A stretch of 64,000 bases of DNA from Prauserella alba (GCF_024171735.1 NZ_JAMTCH010000003.1:670841-734840); one strand, 5' to 3'; shown: positions 43,363 through 52,851, counted from the stretch's first letter. A program made the numbers and translations. Notes: generated by a model from the sequence alone, not told the origin.

Positions 43363-45648
43363 ATGACGCTGAGTACCGGTCAGCAGAGCGACCAGCAGGA
43401 GGCCGATGCCGGGCCGTGGTGGACCACGGTGCTGCGCTACGACCTGCCGGCCTCACTCGTGGTGTTCCTGGTCGCCGTGCCGTTGTCGCTGGGTATCGCA
43501 CTGGCCTCCGGTGCGCCGATCGTCGCCGGGCTGATCGCCGCCGTGGTCGGCGGCATCGTCGCCGGCGCCGCAGGCGGATCCCCGCTCCAGGTCAGCGGTC
43601 CGGCAGCGGGACTGACCGTGGTCATGGCGGAGACGATCAACCAGTTCGGCTGGGCCGTCACGTGCGCCATCACCGTGGCGGCCGGTCTGCTCCAGGTCCT
43701 GTTCGGACTGAGCAGGGTCGCCAGGGCGGCTCTCGCGATCTCGCCCGCGATCGTGCACGGCATGCTGGCGGGCATCGGCATCACGATCGTGCTGGGCCAG
43801 CTGCACGTCATCCTCGGTGGTGACTCGAACAGCTCCGCGATCGACAACATCCTGCAGCTGCCCGGTCAGCTGCTCGATCTGCACGGGCCCGCCGCGTTCC
43901 TCGGCCTGCTGACCCTCGGCATCCTGCTCGTGTGGGGCAAGCTGCCCGCGGCGGTGCGCAAGGTGCCCGCTCCGCTCGCCGCGATCGTGCTCGTGACCGT
44001 ACTGGCCGTCGTGACAGGGGCGTCGGCCGAACGCGTGGACCTGCCCAGCAGTGTGCTCGACATCCGGTTCGCCCCGGAGCTGCCCGGCGGCGGCTGGGCC
44101 GATTTCGCGGTCGCCGTCCTGACGATCGCGCTCATCGCCAGTATCGAATCGCTGCTGTCGGCCGTCGCCGTCGACAAGATGCACACGGGCAAGCGCGGCA
44201 ACTTCGATCGTGAACTCATCGGCCAGGGCCTCGGCAACATGACCTCGGGTGCGCTCGGGGGCCTGCCGATCACCGGCGTGATCGTCCGCAGCTCCACCAA
44301 CGTCGCCACGGGAGCGCGCACCCGCGCGTCGGCGATCCTGCACGGGGTGTGGGTGCTGCTGTTCACCGCGCTGCTGGCGACGGTGATCGAGAGCATCCCG
44401 CTGGCCGCACTCGCCGGGCTGCTGGTGCACGTCGGCGCGAAGCTCGTCAACACGGCCCACATCCGCGAGGTTCTCCGTCACGGTGACCTGTCGCTGTACG
44501 TCGTGACCGTGGCGGGCGTGGTGCTGATCGACCTGCTCTCGGGTGTGCTCCTCGGCGTCGGACTGTCGGTGCTGCTCGTGCTCCACCGCACGATGTGGTC
44601 GGCGGTGCATTCCGAGGGTGAGGGAGACACGCGGCGCGTCGTCATCGAAGGCGCGCTGACGTTCCTGTCGGTACCGCGGCTCTCGGCGGTCCTCAATGGA
44701 CTGCCGGAGCGCAGCACGGTCACCCTGGAGCTCGTCGTCGACTATCTCGACCACGCCGCGTTCGACTGCCTCCACACCTGGCAGGAGGCGCACGAACGGT
44801 CGGGCGGCCGGGTGATCGTCGACGAGGTCGGCCACCCGTGGTTCGCGCGCGGCAAGGACGGCAGCCCCATCGTGCGCAAGGACCGTGCGGGCGCCGCCGT
44901 GCCGCGCTGGCTCGCACCGTGGTCCGAGTGGATGGCCAGGGACGGGGCGGACGAGGAGGAGCTGCCGCAGGTGCAGATCCCGGACCAGCGCCACGCCCCG
45001 CTGCGCCGCGGCACCTCCGAGTTCCAGACTCGCACCGCGCCGCTGGTGCGTGACACGATGAGCAGGCTGGCTGCGGGGCAGCAGCCCCACACCCTGTTCA
45101 TCACGTGTGCCGATGCGCGCATCGTGCCGAACGTGATCACCACGAGCGGGCCGGGCGACATGTTCACCGTCCGCAACGTCGGCAACCTCGTCCCGCCGCA
45201 CGAGCAGCACTCCGGCGACGGTGCCGCCGTGTGGTCGTCGGTCGAGTTCGCCGTCGGCGTCCTCGGTGTCAGCGAGATCGTCGTGTGCGGACATTCCTCG
45301 TGCGGTGCGATGCGCGCGCTGCTCGACGGCGTCCCGGAGGGACTGACGGGGCTCGCGGGCTGGCTCGGACACGGTGAGGCCGGTCTGGAGCGGAGCCGCA
45401 CGGCCCGGTCCGTGCGGCTCGACGGAGCCGAACCCGCGCACGCCGGCGACGCGGTGGCCCTGCACAACGTGCTCCAGCAGCTCGACCACCTGCGGGAGTC
45501 GCCGCTCGTGCGATCGGCCCTCGAACGCGGTGAGCTGACCCTGACGGGCATGTACCTCGACGTGGGGAACGCGCAGGTGTATCTGCTGGACCCGGCGGCG
45601 GACAACTTCGAACCCGCTGGCGTGCGCGGCGCGGCGCAGGCCCGGTGA
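43363..45648 (+). CDS. SulP-type anion transporter fused to beta-carbonic anhydrase
   Basis: The 761-residue protein combines two systems. Residues about 25-430 are a SulP/SLC26 transporter with YDLPASLVVFLVAVPLSLGIA near the start and GLPITGVIVRSSTNVATGA. Residues about 440-530 form a STAS-like domain (VVIEGALTFLSVPRLSAV). Residues about 565-755 are a beta-carbonic anhydrase with zinc ligands in ITCADARIVP and VVCGHSSCGAM. Such fusions are thought to import bicarbonate and interconvert it with CO2. GAGGAGG (43347-43353) lies 9 nt before ATG 43363. All zinc and catalytic residues (Cys, Asp-Arg, His, Cys) are present. Confidence 0.95.
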   Translation: MTLSTGQQSDQQEADAGPWWTTVLRYDLPASLVVFLVAVPLSLGIALASGAPIVAGLIAAVVGGIVAGAAGGSPLQVSGPAAGLTVVMAETINQFGWAVTCAITVAAGLLQVLFGLSRVARAALAISPAIVHGMLAGIGITIVLGQLHVILGGDSNSSAIDNILQLPGQLLDLHGPAAFLGLLTLGILLVWGKLPAAVRKVPAPLAAIVLVTVLAVVTGASAERVDLPSSVLDIRFAPELPGGGWADFAVAVLTIALIASIESLLSAVAVDKMHTGKRGNFDRELIGQGLGNMTSGALGGLPITGVIVRSSTNVATGARTRASAILHGVWVLLFTALLATVIESIPLAALAGLLVHVGAKLVNTAHIREVLRHGDLSLYVVTVAGVVLIDLLSGVLLGVGLSVLLVLHRTMWSAVHSEGEGDTRRVVIEGALTFLSVPRLSAVLNGLPERSTVTLELVVDYLDHAAFDCLHTWQEAHERSGGRVIVDEVGHPWFARGKDGSPIVRKDRAGAAVPRWLAPWSEWMARDGADEEELPQVQIPDQRHAPLRRGTSEFQTRTAPLVRDTMSRLAAGQQPHTLFITCADARIVPNVITTSGPGDMFTVRNVGNLVPPHEQHSGDGAAVWSSVEFAVGVLGVSEIVVCGHSSCGAMRALLDGVPEGLTGLAGWLGHGEAGLERSRTARSVRLDGAEPAHAGDAVALHNVLQQLDHLRESPLVRSALERGELTLTGMYLDVGNAQVYLLDPAADNFEPAGVRGAAQAR

Positions 45649-45681
45649 CGGCCGCCGGTGCGGGCGGGCTAGTGTCGACGA

Positions 45682-45741
45682 GTGGAGTCGGCACGTGGCG
45701 GTCCCGCCCGTGCCGGCGCCGACCGGCGGCGGGAACGGTGA
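45682..45741 (+). CDS. Possible 19-residue leaderless peptide upstream of the DUF2567 gene
   Basis: TAGTGT (45670-45675) stands 6 nt before GTG 45682, the same layout as leaderless genes in this window. The frame encodes V-E-S-A-R-G-G-P-A-R-A-G-A-D-R-R-R-E-R and stops at 45741. It lies 146 nt before the next gene. It may be a real small protein, a translated leader, or chance. Confidence 0.25.
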   Translation: MESARGGPARAGADRRRER

Positions 45742-45887
45742 TCGCTTCCGCCGCCGAGGCCGCGGCCATCGCGTGAGGTCCTCTGCCGGCGACCCCGGCG
45801 GAGGCCCCGCGTATGGCGCGGGTCCGTCGTGACGCACGGCCCGTTGTCGTGACAGCGGGGCCGCGCAGCAGTCGAGGAGGACGCCCG

Positions 45888-46469
45888 TTGTCGGAGCAGC
45901 GGACCGAACAGCCCGCGTGGTCGGCGCTGGCGCTCGAAGGCGTGCGCGTGGAACGGCCGAAGGTCGTCGTGAAGGCGGACCTGTTGCCGGCGGTCAGTGT
46001 CGTCTCGTTCGTGGCGCTGCTGGGGATCCCCGTCGGCTGGTTGTGGTCGTTGCTGGCACCGCCGCAGCGGATGCGGGTGATGGGCGGTCAGGCCGGCGAG
46101 CTGCCGCTGCAGCTGGAGAGCTGGCACCGGTTCGACGCGCTTGCCGTGTTCCTCCTCCTCGGCCTGGCTGCGGGAATCGCGGTCGGGGTCGTGGTGTGGC
46201 TCCTGCGCGAACGCCGCGGTCCGGTGATTCTCGTCGCAGCCGTGCTCGGTTCCGTAGTCTCGGCGTGGCTGGCCATGCAGATGGGCCTCTCGTTCGCGGG
46301 CAGCCGATACGCCATCACCGAACCGCCCGAGGTGGGGGCGGTGGTCGAGGCCGCCCCGGTGCTCGAGACGGGGTGGGCCGTACTCGCCCAGCCGCTGACG
46401 ACCGCGCTCGTGTACGGCATGCTCGCGATCTGGAACAGCCGTGACGACCTCGGGCGCAGGCTCGGCTGA
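45888..46469 (+). CDS. DUF2567-type membrane protein
   Basis: The 193-residue protein has a soluble N-terminus (about 35 residues), then four membrane helices: around LLPAVSVVSFVALLGIPVGWLWS, FDALAVFLLLGLAAGIAVGV, VILVAAVLGSVVSAWLA and LAQPLTTALVYGMLAIW. The domain between helices 1 and 2 is extracytoplasmic. It matches actinobacterial DUF2567 proteins of unknown function. I place the start at TTG 45888 because GAGGAGG lies 7 nt upstream and no ATG or GTG fits. It is convergent with the Lon-N domain gene. Confidence 0.75.
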   Translation: MSEQRTEQPAWSALALEGVRVERPKVVVKADLLPAVSVVSFVALLGIPVGWLWSLLAPPQRMRVMGGQAGELPLQLESWHRFDALAVFLLLGLAAGIAVGVVVWLLRERRGPVILVAAVLGSVVSAWLAMQMGLSFAGSRYAITEPPEVGAVVEAAPVLETGWAVLAQPLTTALVYGMLAIWNSRDDLGRRLG

Positions 46470-46487
46470 GAGCCGCCGGGCCGGCGA

Positions 46488-46527
46488 GACCTGCCGCCGG
46501 CACGCGCCGGACGACGACCGGCAGGTC
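46488..46527. terminator. Possible hairpin between convergent genes
   Basis: GACCTGCCG (46488-46496) and CGGCAGGTC (46519-46527) can pair around a 22-nt loop that itself contains complementary CCGG segments. It lies between the DUF2567 gene and the convergent Lon-N domain gene. Confidence 0.45.
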
Positions 46528-46537
46528 CGGTTCACGC

Positions 46538-47278
46538 TCAGTTCAGGCTGGTCACGATCCCCGTACCGGTCCCGCCGTCCATGTCGGGCAGTGACGTCGG
46601 AATCGCGCGCAGCAGCGACCGGAAACCGGCCTCCCGGTTGAGCAGGCGGCAGACTTCCCGCAGGCGCCGCAGCGGCGCGCGCTGTTCGAGCAGGGCCTGC
46701 CGATCGGACAGTGGCAGGCGGCAATCGGCGGCGAGCAGGTACGACAGCGCCGCGGGATCGGTGTCCGGTGAGGGCGCGCGCCTGCCTTCGCCGGGCCACG
46801 CGGCGTCGCAGTACCGCCGGTGTGCGGCCCGCGCCAGATCGCCCAGCCGGGACGCTGCTTCCCTCGCGGCCTCGTCGTCGTCGGATTCGCCGGCCAACGG
46901 GTGGTCGTCGAGGCTGCTGACGGTGCCGATGAGGTACGGGGCGGACCGGGTGTCGATGTCGTGGAGCACGAACCGCCGGACGCCGGTCGTGGCGAGGTCG
47001 TAACGGCCGTCGGGCAGCGGTTTCGCCTCGTCGAGCCGGGCTGCACACCCGATGGTGTGGACATGCTCGAGCTCGTCGACCTCCCGCAGGAACGGGGACC
47101 GCAGTGCCACGACGCCGAACAGCCGGTCGGGGACCGCGCCGGTGAGCAGATCCGCCGTCAGCTGGCGGTAGCGCGGTTCGAAGACGTGCAGCGGTAGCGG
47201 GGTACCCGGCAGTCCCACGGTCTGCAGCGGGAACAACGGCAACGTCTCCCGCTGGACGTCCGGTCTCGTGTCGGCCAC
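46538..47278 (-). CDS. Lon N-terminal (substrate-binding) domain protein
   Basis: The 246-residue protein contains only the Lon N-terminal domain, starting with LPLFPLQTVGLPGTPLPLHVFEPRYRQL split in two conserved parts, followed by a GCAARL strand and helical C-terminal half. It lacks the ATPase and protease domains. Such proteins are widespread in actinobacteria and are of unknown function. TAACGT (47285-47290) ends 6 nt before GTG 47278, suggesting a leaderless mRNA within the 37-nt gap after the NUDIX regulator. Confidence 0.9.
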   Translation of the reverse strand: MADTRPDVQRETLPLFPLQTVGLPGTPLPLHVFEPRYRQLTADLLTGAVPDRLFGVVALRSPFLREVDELEHVHTIGCAARLDEAKPLPDGRYDLATTGVRRFVLHDIDTRSAPYLIGTVSSLDDHPLAGESDDDEAAREAASRLGDLARAAHRRYCDAAWPGEGRRAPSPDTDPAALSYLLAADCRLPLSDRQALLEQRAPLRRLREVCRLLNREAGFRSLLRAIPTSLPDMDGGTGTGIVTSLN

Positions 47279-47284
47279 GGGTTC

Positions 47285-47290
47285 ACGTTA
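47285..47290 (-). promoter_or_regulatory. Candidate leaderless -10 element (TAACGT) of the Lon-N gene
   Basis: TAACGT on the minus strand ends 6 nt before GTG 47278. Confidence 0.45.
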
Positions 47291-47315
47291 CGACCTCGCG
47301 CCCCGCCGCGCCCGT

Positions 47316-48050
47316 TCACGCGTTCCGGCCCCGACCGGGTGCTGGTGGTTTGAACGCGGCGAACGGATCGGTGACCTGCATGTCGTCGTGGACGAACGAG
47401 TACAGCGCGGCGGGCCTGCCCCCGGAACGCCCGGACGGCGCGGTGTCACCGGTGTCGGCGAGCAGTCCGCGGCGGGCGAGTACGCGCTGCAGATTGGTCG
47501 CCGACACGCGGTAGCCGAGTGCGGCCGAGTAGTGGTCCCGGAGCACGGAGATCGGGAACCGCCGCGGCACGAGGGCGAAGCCGAGGTTGGTGTAGCTGAG
47601 CTTCGCGCGGAGCCGGTCGCGGGCGCCGGTGACGATCTCGCGGTGGTCGAACGCGGTGCGGGGCGGGTCGTCGATGGGATGCCACGCGGTGTCCTCGGGG
47701 ACCTCGGGGTCGACGTCGGAGGGCACGAGGCCGAGGAACGCCGTGGCGACCACCCTCGGTCCGGGGACGCGCCGCGGGTCGCTGAACACGGCGAGCTGCT
47801 CGACATGACGGAGCTGCCGGATGTCGACCTTCTCCGCGAGCTGGCGGCGGATGGAAGTTTCGACGTCCTCGTCCGCACGCAGCCGGCCGCCCGGGAGTGA
47901 CCAACGTCCGAGGTGCGGATCGAGGGCCCGTCGCCACAGCAGGACCTGCAACGACGGCGGCCGATCACCGTCTCGCGGGCGCCGGACCTGGAGCACGGCG
48001 GCCAGAACCTCGTGTGCCAACGGGTCGCGGCTGATAATATGGGATCGCAC
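47316..48050 (-). CDS. nrtR: NrtR-type NUDIX-domain transcriptional regulator of NAD synthesis
   Basis: The 244-residue protein has an N-terminal NUDIX fold with a degenerate box ([21 protein letters not shown]), and a C-terminal winged helix region ([17 protein letters not shown] and GRPAALYSF). This is the build of NrtR/NdnR repressors, which bind ADP-ribose through the NUDIX domain. It is divergent from nadABC, and a 25-bp palindrome abuts its start codon. The GTG at 48050 follows TACAAT by 8 nt, with the -10 inside the palindrome, so the protein likely represses itself and nadA together. Confidence 0.88.
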   Translation of the reverse strand: MRSHIISRDPLAHEVLAAVLQVRRPRDGDRPPSLQVLLWRRALDPHLGRWSLPGGRLRADEDVETSIRRQLAEKVDIRQLRHVEQLAVFSDPRRVPGPRVVATAFLGLVPSDVDPEVPEDTAWHPIDDPPRTAFDHREIVTGARDRLRAKLSYTNLGFALVPRRFPISVLRDHYSAALGYRVSATNLQRVLARRGLLADTGDTAPSGRSGGRPAALYSFVHDDMQVTDPFAAFKPPAPGRGRNA

Positions 48051-48075
48051 GGTTTTCGATTGTAAGGCGAAAACC
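48051..48075. promoter_or_regulatory. NrtR operator candidate between nrtR and nadA
   Basis: A 25-bp palindrome with perfect 8-bp arms (GGTTTTCG at 48051-48058 and CGAAAACC at 48068-48075) lies between the divergent genes. It overlaps the minus-strand -10 of nrtR and is 28 nt before nadA. A variant lies at 49161-49185. Confidence 0.75.
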
Positions 48076-48103
48076 CATCGAAGGCACGGACCGGAGGCTC
48101 GAC

Positions 48104-49141
48104 ATGCCGACGCTCGACACGGCGATCAACGGCGACCCTGACACCGGCGCGGACCTGACGCCCTACGGCGGCGTGACCGCGGACGCGGCGTGGGCGGAGG
48201 AGGTCCGCGCGCTGGCGGCGCAGCGGGACGCGGTGCTGCTCGCGCACAACTACCAGCTGCCCGAGATCCAGGAGATCGCCGACCACACGGGTGACTCGCT
48301 GGCCCTCAGCCGGATCGCGGCCGAGAGCGACGCCTCGACGATCGTGTTCTGCGGAGTGCACTTCATGGCCGAGACGGCGAAGATCCTCTCGCCGGGCAAG
48401 ACGGTGCTGATTCCCGATGCGCGCGCGGGCTGTTCGCTCGCCGATTCGATCAATGGTGAGCAGCTGCGTGCGTGGAAGGCGGAGTACCCGGGAGCGGTCG
48501 TCGTCTCGTACGTCAACACCACCGCCGAGGTGAAGGCCGAGACCGACATCTGCTGCACCTCGTCGAACGCGGTCGACGTCGTGGCGTCCGTCCCGGCCGA
48601 TCGCGAGGTGCTGTTCTGCCCGGACCAGTTCCTCGGTGCGCACGTCAAACGGGTCACCGGTCGCGAGAACCTGCACGTGTGGGCGGGGGAGTGCCACGTG
48701 CACGCCGGCATCAACGGTCCCGAGCTGGCCGAGCGGGCTGCGGCCGATCCCGGCGCCGACCTGTTCATCCACCCGGAGTGCGGTTGCGCGACCTCGGCGC
48801 TGTATCTCGCGGGCGAGGGCGCGGTCGCCGAGGACCGGGTGAAGATCCTCTCGACCGGCGACATGCTGACCGCGGCGCGGGAGACGAATGCGGAGTCGGT
48901 GCTGGTGGCCACCGAGGTCGGCATGCTGCACCAGCTGCGCAAGGCCGCGCCGGAGATCGACTTCCGTGCCGTCAACGACCGTGCGTCCTGTCGCTACATG
49001 AAGATGATCACCCCGGCGGCGCTGCTGCGCTCGCTGCGCGAGGGCGCCGACGAGGTGCACGTGGATCCCGCGATCGCCGAGCGGGGCCGGGCGTCGGTGC
49101 AGCGGATGATCGAGATCGGCACGCCGGGCGGTGGCGAATGA
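48104..49141 (+). CDS. nadA: Quinolinate synthase
   Basis: NadA condenses iminoaspartate with dihydroxyacetone phosphate to quinolinate using a 4Fe-4S cluster. The 345-residue protein has [21 protein letters not shown], the Cys-containing [17 protein letters not shown] and [11 protein letters not shown], which provide cluster ligands, and [18 protein letters not shown] lies upstream of ATG 48104. Its stop overlaps the nadB start, and the three-gene order nadA-nadB-nadC is the standard de novo NAD operon. The divergent NrtR-type gene and its palindrome imply repression when NAD metabolites are plentiful. Confidence 0.96.
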   Translation: MPTLDTAINGDPDTGADLTPYGGVTADAAWAEEVRALAAQRDAVLLAHNYQLPEIQEIADHTGDSLALSRIAAESDASTIVFCGVHFMAETAKILSPGKTVLIPDARAGCSLADSINGEQLRAWKAEYPGAVVVSYVNTTAEVKAETDICCTSSNAVDVVASVPADREVLFCPDQFLGAHVKRVTGRENLHVWAGECHVHAGINGPELAERAAADPGADLFIHPECGCATSALYLAGEGAVAEDRVKILSTGDMLTAARETNAESVLVATEVGMLHQLRKAAPEIDFRAVNDRASCRYMKMITPAALLRSLREGADEVHVDPAIAERGRASVQRMIEIGTPGGGE

Positions 49142-50856
49142 TCGGACCCGCGTCCGTAGCGGTTAACGACCGTGAGGCGAAAACCCGGCTTCCGGGTCCT
49201 CGCTGGGAAGCTGCAGCGGATGCGGTCGTGCTCGGTAGCGGTGCCGCCGGACTGAGCACCGCGCTGCGGCTCCGGGAGCGCGGGCTGCGCGTGCTCGTCG
49301 TGACCAAAGGGGCGATCGGCGACGGCAACACGCGGTGGGCCCAGGGCGGTATCGCCGCCGTCCTGGACGGCGCGCCGAACGCCGGCGCGGCAGGTGCCGG
49401 TGGGGACAGCGTGTCCGCGCACGCCGAGGACACGGAGAACGCGGGTGCGGGGCTGTGCGAACCGGAGGCCGTGGCCGAGATCGTCACCGGGGGCGCGGAG
49501 GCCGTCGCCACGCTGCGTCGGTTCGGCGCGGTCTTCGACGTGGCCGAGCACGGCGGTGCGCGGGGACTGGCGCGGACGCGGGAAGGCGGGCACAGTGCGC
49601 TGCGGGTGATCCACGCCGGCGGCGATGCGACCGGCGCCGAGGTCCAGCGGGCGCTCGTGGCCGCGGCGGCGGATGGCGAGCTCGCGGTACTGGAAGGCCA
49701 CGTGGCGGTCGACGCCGTGCGCACCGCGGCGGGCCGGATCGCCGGGGTGACGGTGCTCGACGACCGCGGTTGCCCGGGCATCGTGCACACGCCCGCGCTG
49801 GTGCTCGCCACCGGCGGGCTCGGCCAGCTGTACGCCGCCACCTCGAACCCCGACCTCGCGACCGGCGACGGGGTCGCCCTCGCGCTGCGCGCGGGCGCAC
49901 CCGTGGCCGACCTCGAGTTCGTGCAGTTCCATCCGACCGTGCTGTACGCGCCCGGGGCACGTGGTAGGCGGCCGCTGGTGACCGAGGCGGTGCGCGGCGA
50001 GGGTGCGGTACTCGTCGACGCGACCGGCACACGCGTGATGCAGGGTGTGCATCCGCTGGCGGACCTGGCTCCGCGGGACGTCGTGTCGGCCGCCGTGATC
50101 CGCCACCTGGCCTCGGCGCCGGGCGGGGTCGACGACCACGTGTTCCTCGACGCGACCGGCATCGACGGGTTCGCGGCGCGGTTCCCGACGGTGCGGGCCG
50201 CGTGCGACGCCGCGGGCATCGACCCCGCGCGGGAGCCGATCCCGGTCGTGCCGGCGGCGCATTTCGCGTGCGGCGGTGTCGTGGCGGGCACCGACGGGCG
50301 CACGCCGGTGCCGGGCCTGTACGCCGTGGGCGAGGTCGCCAGGACCGGCCTGCACGGTGCCAACCGCCTCGCGTCGAACAGCCTCCTCGAAGGACTCGTC
50401 GTCGGCAGGCGTGCGGCCGACGCGGTGGCGGCCGACCTGGCCTCGTGCCGGCCGGTCCCTTCCGGGGCCGGTGAGTGGGCGGAGGCCGCACCGTTCGAGT
50501 CCGCGCCCCGGGACGACGTGCAGCGGGTGATGAGCCGGTACGCCGCGATCGGCCGCGACGCGGACGGCCTCGCCGTCGCCGGGTCGGTCCTGGACCTGGC
50601 GACGGCGAGGGGGACGGGCGCGTCCCGACCGCAGGCCGCGGGGTGGACACGCGAACGGGTCGAGGAGACCGCGCTGACGCTCGTGGCGCGGGCGCTCGTC
50701 GCGGCCGCGTCGGCGCGCACGGAATCCAGGGGCTGCCACGTCCGCACCGATTTCCCGGACCGGGACGACACGTCCTGGCGGCGTAGCCAGACGATCCGAC
50801 TGGGCCCCTCCGGTCAGCCCGTGCTGGCCGAGGCGGCGGCCCCGGCGGCGGCGTGA
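49138..50856 (+). CDS. nadB: L-aspartate oxidase
   Basis: This 572-residue FAD enzyme oxidises aspartate to iminoaspartate. It has the FAD-binding [20 protein letters not shown] near residue 30, [14 protein letters not shown] and [15 protein letters not shown]. The [18 protein letters not shown] loop near residue 380 and the [18 protein letters not shown] signature follow. ATG 49138 overlaps the nadA stop by 4 nt. Codons 9-16 contain a 25-bp sequence matching the operator before nadA at 20 positions. A 30-residue Pro/Ala-free helical C-terminal domain of the succinate dehydrogenase type closes the protein. Confidence 0.95.
   Translation: MIGPASVAVNDREAKTRLPGPRWEAAADAVVLGSGAAGLSTALRLRERGLRVLVVTKGAIGDGNTRWAQGGIAAVLDGAPNAGAAGAGGDSVSAHAEDTENAGAGLCEPEAVAEIVTGGAEAVATLRRFGAVFDVAEHGGARGLARTREGGHSALRVIHAGGDATGAEVQRALVAAAADGELAVLEGHVAVDAVRTAAGRIAGVTVLDDRGCPGIVHTPALVLATGGLGQLYAATSNPDLATGDGVALALRAGAPVADLEFVQFHPTVLYAPGARGRRPLVTEAVRGEGAVLVDATGTRVMQGVHPLADLAPRDVVSAAVIRHLASAPGGVDDHVFLDATGIDGFAARFPTVRAACDAAGIDPAREPIPVVPAAHFACGGVVAGTDGRTPVPGLYAVGEVARTGLHGANRLASNSLLEGLVVGRRAADAVAADLASCRPVPSGAGEWAEAAPFESAPRDDVQRVMSRYAAIGRDADGLAVAGSVLDLATARGTGASRPQAAGWTRERVEETALTLVARALVAAASARTESRGCHVRTDFPDRDDTSWRRSQTIRLGPSGQPVLAEAAAPAAA
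49161..49185. promoter_or_regulatory. Second NrtR-like site inside the start of nadB
   Basis: The 25 bp match 20 of 25 positions of the palindrome at 48051-48075, with the right arm AGGCGAAAACC identical. It lies 23 nt after the nadB ATG, within coding sequence. Confidence 0.45.
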
Positions 50857-50865
50857 ACGACAACG

Positions 50866-50910
50866 GGCACGGACCGAGACGGCACGGACCAAGACGGCAC
50901 GAACCACAGT
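50866..50910 (+). repeat. Three tandem 15-bp repeats between nadB and nadC
   Basis: GGCACGGACCGAGAC, GGCACGGACCAAGAC and GGCACGAACCACAGT follow one another without gap in the short nadB-nadC spacer. Unit length equals five codons, so the spacer may once have been translated. Confidence 0.6.
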
Positions 50911-51829
50911 GACGGGAACGATCGCGGACGGGAGCGAGTACGGCGTGAGCGAGGGTGACGTGGCCGAGCGGGCCGGAAACGGGCCGGACGCCGACGACCT
51001 GCGGCGGGTCGTGACGACGGCGCTGGCCGAGGACCTGCGGTACGGGCCGGACGCGACGACGGCGGCGACGGTCGGTGCCGACGTGACCGCGACGGCGGCG
51101 CTGACGCCGCGGGCGTCGGGCGTCGTGGCCGGTGTGCCTGCGGCACTGGCGGTGTTCGACGAGGTGCTCGGCGGCCGGTACGACGTCGAGTCGCGCGTGG
51201 CCGACGGAGCCCGCGCCGAGCCGGGCGAGCCGGTGCTGGTGGTGCGAGGCCCGGTGCGGGATCTGCTCACCGCGGAGCGGACTGCGCTGAACCTGGTCTG
51301 CCATCTGTCGGGCATCGCGACCGCGACCGCGGCGTGGGTGTCCGCTGTGGACGGAACGGGCTGCGCGATCCGCGATTCCCGCAAGACGCTGCCGGGACTG
51401 CGGCTGTTGGAGAAGTACGCCGTGCGGTGCGGCGGCGGGGTCAACCATCGCATGGGGCTCGGGGACGCCGTGCTCATCAAGGACAACCACGTCGTCGCGG
51501 CGGGGTCGGTGACAGCAGCGCTGCACCTGGCGCGGGAACGCGGCGCGGGGCTGCCGTGCGAGGTCGAGGTCGACGACCTGGCACAGCTCGCCGAGGCGCT
51601 CGACGCGGGTGCCGACGAGGTGCTGCTCGACAACTTCACCCCGCAGCTGTGCCGGCAGGCCGTGGCACTGCGCGACGAGCGCAGTCCGAAGACCCGGCTG
51701 GAGGCCTCGGGCGGGCTGCGCCTGGAGAACGCCCGCGCCTACGCCGAATCCGGTGTGGACTATCTCGCCGTCGGCGCGCTCACCCACTCCTCACCGGCGC
51801 TCGACGTCGGGATGGACCTGACCCGCTGA
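50909..51829 (+). CDS. nadC: Nicotinate-nucleotide pyrophosphorylase (carboxylating)
   Basis: NadC converts quinolinate and PRPP to nicotinate mononucleotide. The protein (306 residues from GTG 50909) has AERTALNLVCHLSGIAT, the substrate-binding DSRKTLPGLRLLEKYAVRCGGG region, HRMGLGDAVLIKDNH, and the C-terminal LEASGGL and VDYLAVGALTHS phosphate loop. GTG 50945 is an alternative start that removes a 12-residue non-conserved tail. The order nadA-nadB-nadC completes de novo NAD synthesis from aspartate. Confidence 0.95.
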   Translation: MTGTIADGSEYGVSEGDVAERAGNGPDADDLRRVVTTALAEDLRYGPDATTAATVGADVTATAALTPRASGVVAGVPAALAVFDEVLGGRYDVESRVADGARAEPGEPVLVVRGPVRDLLTAERTALNLVCHLSGIATATAAWVSAVDGTGCAIRDSRKTLPGLRLLEKYAVRCGGGVNHRMGLGDAVLIKDNHVVAAGSVTAALHLARERGAGLPCEVEVDDLAQLAEALDAGADEVLLDNFTPQLCRQAVALRDERSPKTRLEASGGLRLENARAYAESGVDYLAVGALTHSSPALDVGMDLTR

Positions 51830-51858
51830 GGGTGCACCGGCCGTCGGGCGGGCGGCCG

Positions 51859-52662
51859 TCAACGGAGTTTGCGGTTGGCGAGCGCGCCGGTCGCCCTACG
51901 GGACGCGTCGGCGACCGCCGGGTCGATGTCGGCGATCACGAGTTCCGGTGCGGCGCCCGCCTGTGCGCGCGGGACCCCGAACGGGTCGGCGACCGTCGAA
52001 TACCCGACGCCCGTCGGGGCCTTCGGGTTCACCTCGACGCCCGCCGCGGCCGGGTCGGCCTGCCCGCACGCGAGGATCCAGTTGCCGGAGTCGAGCGCGC
52101 GGGCACGGGTCAGCAGGTCCCACTGCTCGCGTTTGCCCTCGCCCGCGCCCCAGGACGCGGGGACCGCGACTGCCTGCGTGCCCGCCTCGGCCAGCTGCTG
52201 GAACAGTCCGGGGAACCGCACGTCGTAACAGGTCGCGACGCCCAGCCGGACACCGTCGACGTCCACGGTGACCAGCTGCTCGCCGCCGGCGACCGTAGCC
52301 GACTCGTGGAAGCCGAAGGCGTCGTACAGGTGGATCTTGTCGTAGCCGCGGTGCTCGCCGGGACCGGTGACCAGCAGGGTGTTGCGCACGCGGTCGCCGT
52401 CCGGGGTGAACATGCCCGCCACGACGAGTACGCCGTGGGACTGCGCGATGGCGGCGACCTCCGAGGCCCACGGCCCGTCGAGCGGCTGCGCCAGTGGCGC
52501 GAGCTTCACGCCGAAGTGGGCCATCGTGGCCTCGGGGAACACCACGACGCGGGCGCCGCGTGCCGCGGCGTCGGCCGTCCACGTGCGCACGAGTTCGAGG
52601 TTCGCCGCCGGGTCCGCCGTCGACGTGACCTGGCACAGGGCGATCCGCAGCGCCGCGTCCAT
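51859..52662 (-). CDS. Carbon-nitrogen hydrolase (nitrilase superfamily)
   Basis: The 267-residue amidase has the catalytic triad in order: Glu in VVVFPEATMAHFG near residue 45, Lys in GYDKIHLYDAFG near 110, and Cys in GVATCYDVRFPGLFQ near 146. It resembles deaminated-glutathione amidase (Nit1) and omega-amidase relatives. The substrate cannot be fixed from sequence. It is convergent with nadC, 29 nt away, and a link to NAD or glutamine-amide metabolism is possible but unproven. Confidence 0.92.
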   Translation of the reverse strand: MDAALRIALCQVTSTADPAANLELVRTWTADAAARGARVVVFPEATMAHFGVKLAPLAQPLDGPWASEVAAIAQSHGVLVVAGMFTPDGDRVRNTLLVTGPGEHRGYDKIHLYDAFGFHESATVAGGEQLVTVDVDGVRLGVATCYDVRFPGLFQQLAEAGTQAVAVPASWGAGEGKREQWDLLTRARALDSGNWILACGQADPAAAGVEVNPKAPTGVGYSTVADPFGVPRAQAGAAPELVIADIDPAVADASRRATGALANRKLR

Positions 52663-52851
52663 CAGCCGGTCTCCTTTGCGTTCGGTGTCCGCGTCAGGGT
52701 GTGGATGATCGGAGTGTCCGGGGTCAGCGTACGGGTGGCTGCGGGGACGTTCCGCCTCGTCGCCGTGTGCGGGCCCGGCCGGGCGGGCGATCCGGACCGG
52801 TGGGACGGCGGTGACGCGGCGGCCCGTGCGCTGGTGGCGGGCCTCACCTCG

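Noticed and set aside
48994-51787. Long minus-strand frames across nadB and nadC
   Set aside because: They are shadows caused by high GC content; nadB and nadC are complete on the plus strand.
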